Shown here in pieces: positions 56,206 through 64,000 of a DNA stretch of 64,000 nt. The notes beneath the pieces are model-generated. The model was not told the origin of the DNA and ran no database searches. It was given only the letters and a program-made list of their open reading frames with translations. Position numbers and translations under genes: made by a program. Each line of letters opens with the position of its first letter. The stretch's first letter is position 1. Source of the DNA: Diphasiastrum complanatum (taxonomy: Eukaryota; Streptophyta; Lycopodiopsida; Lycopodiales; Lycopodiaceae); the NCBI GenBank assembly GCA_029204225.1, contig CM055107.1:42034007-42098006 (forward strand), given 5' to 3'.

Positions 56206-57100
56206 TAAGATGAAGATGTTTAGCTATACTGATGGTGCATGTCTGTTTGTTTTGGTCGTAGGCACAGTGAAAACTGGTTACTGTAAAACCACTCAATGTC
56301 ATGAACATCTTAAGACTCTTTTTGTATATTTCCAGAAATACCATAACTTTTGAGAATTGTTTTGGCATGTTCATAAATTGGTCTAAATGGTTCGTCTTTT
56401 AAGGTAAAAATTGCAGTTAACTTTCTAAGCATTTTTTTAATTTTCCTTTCAAAGCATTTTGAATAACCAAATACTTCATATTAAACCTGTACCTAGCTCA
56501 TATGTTCTAGTCCAGGCTGAGTAGGGTTTATTGCCTCCAAAGACCTTGATAAAAAGAAGAGCATTATGATCTAATGGCTCTAGGCATTTTCTTCTCTCCA
56601 ATGCATGAGAGTATGTCCTAATCTCCTCCTCCATGACTAAGGATTTTATGTATTGGAAATGGTATTTCTAATGACCTATACAAGTTGTAAGGGTAATATG
56701 AGAATTTACTCTGAGCCCATAAGGGGAGGGTCAATTGAGAAGTTACGCGAGCCGATAAGGGCGAGGTTTAACTTCGAAAATGACCAAAATTACATGTAAA
56801 GGTCACTTGAAATACCATTTCCTTGCTTAAAGGGTTGAGCAAATTTTTTTTATACTCTTGTAAAAAATTGACTTAAATTTTGACTTTAGATTATGAAAAT
56901 TTTATGACTTATTAGGCAAGTGAATATAGTAGAAGTAACTTCTCCATATAATCCGTATAGTGGACTTTTAACGTTTTTGTTCAAAAAATTCGAGGTAAAA
57001 TCATGTGTAAGTTGAAGACTCATGCTGGATTGTCTTTTGGAAAGCCCTTACTTAAAAAGAACTTTGGGCATTTCTCAAGATAGTGGTGTTGCCTTGGTGG
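56206..57100. other. Sequence between the hAT halves, no gene recognised
   Basis: AT-rich. A GATAAGGG-type motif (GCCCATAAGGGGAGGGTC and GAGCCGATAAGGGCGAGG) is doubled around 56717-56772. No protein motif. Confidence 0.4.
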
Positions 57101-57650
57101 TGCAAGAGTTTTTTTAGCTTGAGGTATGTGCATAGATTCACACGTGTGAACAACAGACTACTATACGGTCTATAGATAGTATTTTATGTGTGCCAAAGCT
57201 TGGTTTCATTAGGATCAATCACAATTTTAATACATAGAGAGAAAATCCGAGTTTTCTCTTAGAGCTCCAAAATCATTCTATCTTCACACTATGGAGAGAT
57301 GAAGCTACATAGTTAAAGTGTTTCCTTTGCTAAAGTTAGGTGAAATTCAGCATGTAATAAGGAAGTTAACTTAGCTTCCTTGCCCTAATGTGTAACCTAA
57401 GTTTATTTCCTAGAGTTATGCCACAAGTAGTTACATGATTGGTCAAAATCTCACCACAATTTTAGGTGTATGTCCTATAATCTAGGAATCACTACCAAAT
57501 GGACTTGACCAACTCTCTAAATTCGACCTAGCCTCTAATAGGAGTGGGTTGCCATGTGGCATCTTGGCCTTACAAGTGTGGAACCCAATTATACACAATA
57601 TTTACAATGTTCTACATGGCTAGATTTGCCAAATTAGGCTATTTTTCACA
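57101..57650 (-). repeat. Probable Copia LTR remnant
   Basis: It ends GGCTATTTTTCACA at 57650, immediately followed by CTACTCCTCAAATCTAGCC, which on the minus strand is a purine-rich tract next to a TGTGAAAAATAGCC LTR start, the same layout as Copia-1 and Copia-2. It contains CACACGTGTG (57139-57148). The other boundary and a partner LTR were not found. Confidence 0.4.
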
Positions 57651-58279
57651 CTACTCCTCAAATCTAGCCTTGGAAATAATAATGTATCTATATACAATTC
57701 TAAGACCTGATCTTAACATCAGAAATGAATCATATTCAGGTTTAGAAGATGATTAATCAGCCCCCAAAGACGATGACATGATCTATCCCCATATCCAACA
57801 TAGACCAAGATGAATTGAAGAGTCTTGATTCTTCCTTGCACCTTTGCACTTGATTTCTTCCATGTTGAGTAAAGATGCATGAACTTGAAAATTGCTCCTC
57901 CTCGATCTTGATGCTTCTCTTTGAAGGAAATCCGAGGTCTCCATGTCTTGTGAAAAATCACATTGATCAAGATCACAAAACATGGACTTGCTACTATTAC
58001 CAAGATTTATTATGCTAGAATGACTAGTCCACAAACCATCAAAAGTAAGCATGATTTTCCTAATCTTGTAATTACAAGTGATCTTGAACTTCATGAGGCT
58101 ACATACTTGCTTATGGATATAAGTATCTTCACTTATTCTCATAAGAAGCTTAGAATTTGCCTTGAGTCATTAACTCATTCTTGCTCTTCCAAAATCCAAG
58201 AAAATCCGAGAGCACTCATTTGATCGAACAACCAATTTTCTCTTAATTGATTCATAACAATTTTTAGATCACTAAGACA
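57651..58279 (-). other. Internal sequence of the LTR remnant, no protein recognised
   Basis: A 119-codon minus-strand frame (57783-58142) with SDFLQREASRSRRSNFQVHA shows no family resemblance to Copia RNase H, which would be expected here in an intact element. It may be a non-autonomous derivative. Confidence 0.3.
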
Positions 58280-58655
58280 TTAATACTTGTTCTCAAATGA
58301 GTCATTACACATCTTATCTTCAACTTCCTTCTTGATGAAGCCCTCGAGTTGCCTCATGTAGTTCTCATAGCATACCTCGGTTTGCCTCATGTAGATCTCA
58401 CAGCAAAATGGTTCATCAAGCATTGAAGTAAGAAAAGTGTTGAAAGTAAATGGTTGAGAATCTTTCCCTTGAATACCTTTGCCAAGATAAGCGAGCCTTG
58501 AAGGCTCAGCCCTTGCCTTTGTGGATCTTCTTGGAGCACTTGATCTTTGAGGTGGATCCTCAAGATCTCCATCACTTTGTTGCTCCTCCTGAATCCTTGC
58601 AAGATCATTGACACCAAGGTTGTTGAGCTCACTTTCATTCACACAAAATACTAGT
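58280..58655 (-). pseudogene. Copia integrase-RT linker fragment, fused in frame to hAT
   Basis: The minus strand encodes FCVNESELNNLGVNDLARIQ, PRRSTKARAEPSRLAYLGKG and FNTFLTSMLDEPF. The RRSTKxRxEPxRL...KG pattern and LTSMLDEP are like the variable linker between Copia integrase and RT (compare Copia-1 RRSQRERSEPRRLTYEDRGK). The frame stays open with the hAT sequence to its right up to 59158, giving a 292-codon chimeric ORF. Confidence 0.5.
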
Positions 58656-60844
58656 TGACGAACTGGCCCAGGGAGGCGACGTGCAGGTGCCGGTGGTGGA
58701 ATGTGGGGGGCAACTGTATAAGTGGATGTAGCAACCTGAGTGGGTGGCTGAGCAGGAGCTACCGTATGTGTGGGCGTTGTATGCATGGGAGCTGTATGAG
58801 TAGAAGCCGTACGAGTGGCAGTCGTATGTGTAGCAGCTGATGGTGCTGGATGTGGCTGGATACGTGCATGTGGTGAGAGCCACCCCAAATCATCAAACTC
58901 ATCCTCACCTTGTCCATACCGAAGGAGGTCTAACATGGTCCTCTGGCGAACACGGCAGGTCTGGATCTGCATCATCATCATCATGAACATCTGCAGGGGC
59001 CTATGAATCCCTCCCACTGTGGGACAAGCATCTCCACCCTCTGCAGTATCCTCTCCAAAAGCGTCCTGTGCCATATGGTCAGCATCCCCACCCTGTGCTG
59101 TGCATCCACAGTCTCGTAATGCTCTCAGCCTGACGCCAAAAATCATTGTCAAATCCAATCCTCAAAAATCTCAAACCATCAGGTCTACTGGAGAAAGGTA
59201 GCCTTAAATGCAGCACTAGTGGCCATGTGGTTGATCTTATGTCTGACCCTAATAAGCCTATGCATGACAACCAGGTCAAATGCAAAACGTGTGGGAGTTG
59301 GTTTCTTCAGATCAAGTGAACTGAACGTGCAGAATAGGGCAAGGGCACGCCTCTTCCGGGTGATAAATGTCACCACGGCAAGGGCCATATCAGCTATCGT
59401 GCAGCCCAGGGTAGCAAGAGAGACATGTGCACGCAATTACTTGCGCTGTCGGTGACAACTTGCACTACGTTGGCAGGGCCAACCTCCTCTATAACCTCAC
59501 TGATGATATCGAACATAAACTGTCCCCACTCCTACTAGCATCAATGGCCCGATAAAATATAGTGCCCATGCAGCAAGACACCAGTATATTGATCACTGGC
59601 CAACGGCGGGTCACTTCCGCCATAAGCCATAACTCTCCCAGGCCTTCCTAAGAGGCATCATGTGTGTGGTGAGCTCATCCACCCTAGATGTAAGGTTGGT
59701 GGTACGGACAACCTCAGCCACGGGTGGCCTAAAGCGTGGACCTACAACAGCAACTACAGCTATAGCCCTCTTGAAGGGCTCCATGTCAGCAATGGCAAAT
59801 GGCAGGTTTAGGTCATAGATCATGTTTGCCAAAGCCTGCTAGGCCTCTGCCTCAAGATGGGGCTGGAAAGACTCCCCCATGGACTGTTGTCTATACTACG
59901 AGATGCGAGACAATCTACTGGAGGATGCCCTAGTGCGATAAGCACCCCCACGAGGAGCAAGAAGAGGTATGTCAGTGGCAGGGGGTTGCCGAAGCTGGGG
60001 GGGAAACCGGGCCTGAGGTGGCTGAGGACGATGATATGGCTGAGGGGGATGCTGTGGCACAGGGGGAGGTTGCGGTTGCGGGGGATGTTGGGGCTGCTGA
60101 GATGGTGGTGAAGAAGCTCCAGAAGAACCAGCCTCACCATGTTGTCTATCATCACCATTCTCATCATCAAAGTCCAAGTCATCCTGATGTGTGAGAAAAG
60201 TGAAGGTATGTCATGGGTGTCCTGTGAGAGACCATCTGGTGTCGACTCAAAGCGAAGAAATCGGAATGTCTGCACTGAGCGAGTCATCTGAGTAACTGCA
60301 GGAGGACGCTGTGGAAATGCACCCACTAGAATAAATGCAGCAGCAGGAGGGACAGGCTGTGATACAGTGGGTTGTGGTGGTGCGGTAGAACGTGGTGCAG
60401 TGGGCTGAGGAATGAGTGGTGGATATGCATCAGGCTACGGGGGAGGAGCAGGAACAGGAGGCTGAGGAGGACGTGGTGGTGGTGGACGAGGAGCTAGTGG
60501 ATCCCATGGGTGGATGACACTACCGCATATACATCAAGATCTAGTGACATACCGACCTGCATCAATCGTACTCCGTATATGTCAATGAGCCTACAACGCT
60601 CTTGAGCAGGTATGTGTGGGCAAGGGAGGGAGCCTAAGCATTTGCCATCACCCTTGACAGCACCAAGGAGATGGCCTTTCAACCTAGTGAGAGTGCTGAC
60701 AAAACAACCATGACAAAACCTACAGGTCCATCCATGCATCCCAGACCGAATCTCAGACCTAACGAACTCAAGGTCTTGGTCTACCTCACCCCATAGCTCA
60801 GGCATATCTCCAGCATGCATGGTGTGAGACGATATAAGAAACAT
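58656..60844 (-). pseudogene. hAT transposase, N-terminal and catalytic part (minus-strand half)
   Basis: From about 60844: LWGEVDQDLEFVRSEIRSGM, then a BED-type zinc finger WTCRFCHGCFVSTLTRLKGH with further Cys (GKCLGSLPC). A His/Pro/Gln-rich linker (about 59896-60177) follows, then MIYDLNLPFAIADMEPFKRA and PLRKAWESYGLW, the start of the DUF659-like region, FMFDIISEVIEEVGPANVVQ and VVTDSAS near 59440-59530. Next come KKPTPTRFAFDLVVMHRLI, GLRFLRIGFDNDFWRQAESI and a Thr/Pro-rich repeat (STHTAPMHTTPTHTVAPAQP), ending at 58656. These are the plant hAT blocks in correct order. Several frameshifts and stops make it non-functional. hAT transposases cut and paste DNA and create 8-bp target duplications. 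The missing C-terminus is at 55200-55695 on the other strand. Confidence 0.82.
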
Positions 60845-61492
60845 GGAAAACGAAAGTTAAGTACGAAAGAAGTGCAAGAAAGTGCAAGTTATCACTCGAT
60901 CGAAGTAAACCGGTCCTGGATAAGTGGATATGCGCTCCCACGCAATGCAATGAACCTGGAGATGCCAACCCTGAACCCTATCAAGCTAAACACCTAAACC
61001 TCCAGAAAAGGCCCTCCATAATGCAAAAAACCTGTTTTTTTGCTCTAAAAATTAAAGCGAAATGAAAACCCTAACCTTCTCTCTCTAGATAGACTGGTAC
61101 AATCTCTCTCTATGATCTGAAATCCCTAGACCCTAAAAGTAGACCTATTTGCATGAGAAAATGTTAAAAAACCTTATTTTTGACTCAAAAAAACACACCT
61201 GCAACTAAACACTAATTTTCTCTCTACAAAGGCCGCTACAGTCTCTCTCTACCCTGCCCTATTCTCTCTCATCAATCTGAGCATGTCGAAGATCCAAAGT
61301 GCCCTCTCTCTCAATCTCTACTAGAAAAAATGTGAAATGAGGACCAAAAACGAGTTGGAAGGGGTTTTGGGAGGAAAATAAATAACTTAGTTAATTAATT
61401 AATTGATTAATTAGATGAACCGTACCACGGTTCCACGGTTCATGAACAGTGGTACGGTTCCTTCCACGGTTCTGGGAACCATGGGTTCTATG
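60845..61492 (-). mobile_element. hAT 5' subterminal region and terminus
   Basis: Non-coding leader of the transposase. A TTAATTAATTAATTGATTAA tract at 61390-61409 precedes repeated GAACCGT/ACGGTTC motifs (61413-61474) and the end GGGAACCATGGGTTCTATG. On the element's strand it therefore begins CATAGAACCCATGG. It is followed by CATTGAAT (61493-61500), the exact reverse complement of ATTCAATG at 56198-56205. Confidence 0.65.
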
Positions 61493-61964
61493 CATTGAAT
61501 ATACCATAATTTAAAAGGTGTATAACTTTCAGCAATAATGACAATATCGCACCGTGCCAAATGAAAAGGGCCTAGGAGGCTCAAATTAGCTAGTGTTAAA
61601 AAGCCTTAAAACAAGATGCTAAATGTCCTTCACTGCATGCATAATGATTACAATTTTTCTCTATTTTGGAAAACAATGCCTTTCTAAACATAGCTGCTTA
61701 ATAAGCCCTCATTTTTAGGTATCATTTCGCTCAATTGGAGGAAATTCTTCTTTAATTGGGTGCTGTGACATTCGAGCAAGAAGACTTATACGTATTAAGC
61801 TATGAATTACTAAAATCAAGAAAGTTTCTGAAGCTGGTCTTCATATTATGGAGCTAGGGTCCAGCGTTTTCATGCTTTATTGGTAATGTTAAAAAGAAAC
61901 TCACTACAATGCACTGCATCAATGGCTTTTCTGTTTATTTTTCACATTATTTTCCTTTAGCCTC

Positions 61965-62389
61965 CTCAATGCATTGAAACTTTGACCAGAATGTCCACAT
62001 TAAAAGGTGTAAAGCAAGAAACAAGAATTGCCAGAACTCCACAAATGCATCCAGTCAAATAGCGTGCATATACTAGTCAAGAAAGCAGAAAAAATAGAAT
62101 TTGGAACTATGATGATTTAAAATCTCAGTTGTCTCAAAGAGGAGAAAACCTCACACTACACACTGTTAATTTCAAGAATGCTTGGAAAGCACATAACATA
62201 GATATCACTAATGTTCTCACCAATCAGATCATGATGCCAATACTGCATCACATTACTTTTGAGAACCATCTCAAACAATATTGCCATTGTCTAGCCCACA
62301 ATCCCGATAGGACCAATGTTTTGTTGTTGGATCATGCTGAGGTCATTGGTATTGAAACATTAATGCCATCCTTGCAATATCCATTTTAA
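61965..62389 (+). pseudogene. Unrecognised reading frame behind a splice acceptor
   Basis: After a pyrimidine-rich acceptor (TTTTCCTTTAG, ending about 61960) one frame reads PPQCIETLTRMSTLKGVKQE and, past a single TAG, NRIWNYDDLKSQLSQRGENL, NAWKAHNIDITNVLTNQIMM and HITFENHLKQYCHCLAHNPD to the stop at 62387-62389. Its composition is protein-like. No family is recognised; it may be a decayed exon. Confidence 0.25.
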
Positions 62390-62548
62390 CAAAGTACTAA
62401 CTAGAGTACATTTAACTTGATGTCCATCTTCGGGGGATATGGGACCGTATAGAAACAATGGCATCCATGATCTTGCTGCAATAAATCATGCCCTGTTTCT
62501 CTAAACGAATGCCAAGTATGTACAAGACAGCTTCAAACATCTTGAGCA

Positions 62549-62779
62549 CTACAGAGTCATGGTCCGCCCAATTCGGTCAGTGCCTTTCCTAGAGCTATTT
62601 TTCGTCAATAAAGACTTCTCAAGAAATGAAATGAACTTTTTAAGATGCCGAATGTATTCAGGATAGAGCTCCAGATTACAATGTCCACCACCCTTCAACC
62701 AAAGAGGTTCATACTTTTCTTTGCAGAGATCCCATAGCTGCTTCCCATGCGAGCAGTCCACCACTTCATCTGACGTTCC
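62549..62779 (-). CDS. Terminal exon of an ABHD17-like alpha/beta hydrolase
   Basis: The minus strand reads [40 protein letters not shown] and [16 protein letters not shown], with the stop at 62549-62551. This is the C-terminus of the conserved plant and animal ABHD17-type serine hydrolase family, whose animal members remove palmitate from membrane proteins. The Asp in GTSDE and the His in GGGHCNLE are the catalytic acid and base; the Ser elbow (GQSxG) lies in an earlier exon. The exon starts right after TTTATTAG (acceptor at 62780-62781), phase 0. A short C-terminal tail ([16 protein letters not shown]) replaces the longer tails of some relatives. No frame damage, so this looks like a live host gene. 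The remaining exons are not recognisable up to 64000 and should lie beyond the window. Confidence 0.85.
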   Translation of the reverse strand, partial: GTSDEVVDCSHGKQLWDLCKEKYEPLWLKGGGHCNLELYPEYIRHLKKFISFLEKSLLTKNSSRKGTDRIGRTMTL

Positions 62780-62781
62780 CT

Positions 62782-64000
62782 AATAAAGAAAAAATGAATG
62801 GTCAACTCTACAAAAGACTATTCACCTATTAACCTGTAAAGTGCTTAAACAGCAAAATGTTGAATCAATAGAATGGAAACATGATATGAGAACTGTGCCA
62901 TAAGTTCTACTCTTTTGGCAGTTTTCTGAGATAGCTGAGGACAGGCAATAAAAGCCAACACATGCTGCAGAGCTCCATGAAGCCAACAACCAAAACTAGT
63001 CGCAATATCTAAGAGGATGTAAGCCAATGAATGAGTGGATTAGAACAATATCAAGTTATGAACTAATCATCCTAAGGTAAATGGTATCTAGGCTAAGATT
63101 CTTACATAACAAAGTTGCATGTGTTGGACACAACAGTATAAAAACTTGTGCATAACAGGGAGGATCTAGCTCATGCCACAACAATTATCAGTATTTTGTG
63201 TGAAATCAGTTTTTAGAAATTGAAACACTATTTGCCTAGGTTACTTCAAGCTTGAAACTTGCAAAACAACGTAGAATCAATAGCAAAATCACTATTGGAT
63301 CATCAAAAATACTAAACTAAAACTCAATCTCTAAAGAATCTTCACCTAAACATAAGCTAATCATACTTCAATGAAAATATGAAATTTCCAATTTCCATTT
63401 TACAGGTTACTAAAAGTTACTTGCTGCTCTGCAGACAATCAAAAATCACGATTTTCCACTGAACCGATTCGTTCCAAAATTCGAATCGAATTTCCAGTCC
63501 GAATCAGACTGGCTGCACAAACCAGGGCCCAGTTTATTGCAGAGGCTCAAATTGCTGTTATTTTTAGGTTCAACATTGGAGATGAAACATGTTACCTCAG
63601 GCCTGTCGATAGGTGCATCACACGTCTCTGCATTGAGCACTCCATCTAGTCTTCAAACTTCAAGGTCGTCAAAAGTTGATACTTTCAAGTTTCAAAGTCA
63701 GTACTAGAGTCTTAGCAAGCTGCAGTTACTTCAAGGTCCAATCTTCAGCTTACAACTCAAGTCTCAAAGATTAAACATTCAAATTTCAGGTCATCCATAG
63801 TTCCCGCTGAAGTCAAGGTATCCTGTATGATGGAACACTCACTTACCTAGCCTAATACTAGCAATATTCTCACTTCAAATATGGATAATCTGAAGCACCT
63901 AGTCTATTTTACTGCCCCGCTACTGGAAGTACGGAAACCTCAATCCACACTGCCAGAACTACCTCGCTGCCTCTATCCACGAATTGCGTTGCTGCCTCTA
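62782..64000 (-). other. Presumed intron of the ABHD17-like gene
   Basis: No further ABHD17 exon is visible; open frames here have no relevant motif. If the gene is intact, this is a long intron (more than 1.2 kb) continuing past the edge. Confidence 0.45.

Overview
The window is nuclear DNA of a land plant with a large, repeat-rich genome. Three things point there: a patatin-like phospholipase of the plant pPLA-III type, the last exon of a plant ABHD17-like hydrolase, and stacked Copia and Gypsy LTR retrotransposons carrying plant-type primer-binding sites. A fern, or another lineage with long-lived retrotransposons, would fit, but I cannot fix the species from sequence alone. Most coding capacity is decayed transposon protein. 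Only two stretches look like live host genes: the phospholipase at 3174-4602 (+), and the ABHD17-like terminal exon at 62549-62779 (-), whose upstream exons must lie to the right.

Left part (1-14 kb): intergenic DNA with a long foldback (1400-1551); the two-exon phospholipase with a GC-AG intron; a tRNA-like SINE insertion with 15-bp target duplications (4747-4860); a Copia RT scrap (6.9-7.2 kb); a gene of a family I cannot name, cut in two by a 1.5-kb inversion (7632-9127) that also cut a Copia RNase H; a second unrecognised gene convergent with it (9837-11133, -); a histone-H3-like C-terminus fused to a Ser/Pro/Lys-rich tail (11641-12174, +); and Gypsy debris with a tRNA-Asp-type primer site.

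Middle (14-42 kb): three Copia elements with paired LTRs. They are Copia-1 (14029-21061, -, target duplication TCAAT, with a 736-bp solo LTR nested in one LTR), Copia-3 (about 24299-29584, +, RT deleted) and Copia-2 (31588-37409, -, target duplication ATTGG). Between and after them lie a tandemly doubled retropepsin relic (21.1-22.3 kb), poly-G runs, a Gypsy gag relic (38.3-39.5 kb) and the 5' half of a fourth Copia (to 41841).

Right part (42-64 kb): a Gypsy element on the minus strand with its 5' LTR at 48613-49324 and a large degenerate tandem-repeat leader; Copia RNase H scraps; a possible Ulp1/C48-type protease pseudogene; a solo LTR of the Copia-2 family; and a hAT transposon (BED finger, DUF659-like region) whose two halves lie in opposite orientation about 2.5 kb apart. 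The hAT termini abut 8-bp sequences that are reverse complements of each other, as expected if one inserted element was later split by an inversion.

The genes do not form a pathway. The window records nested insertion, deletion and two local inversions around two host genes.
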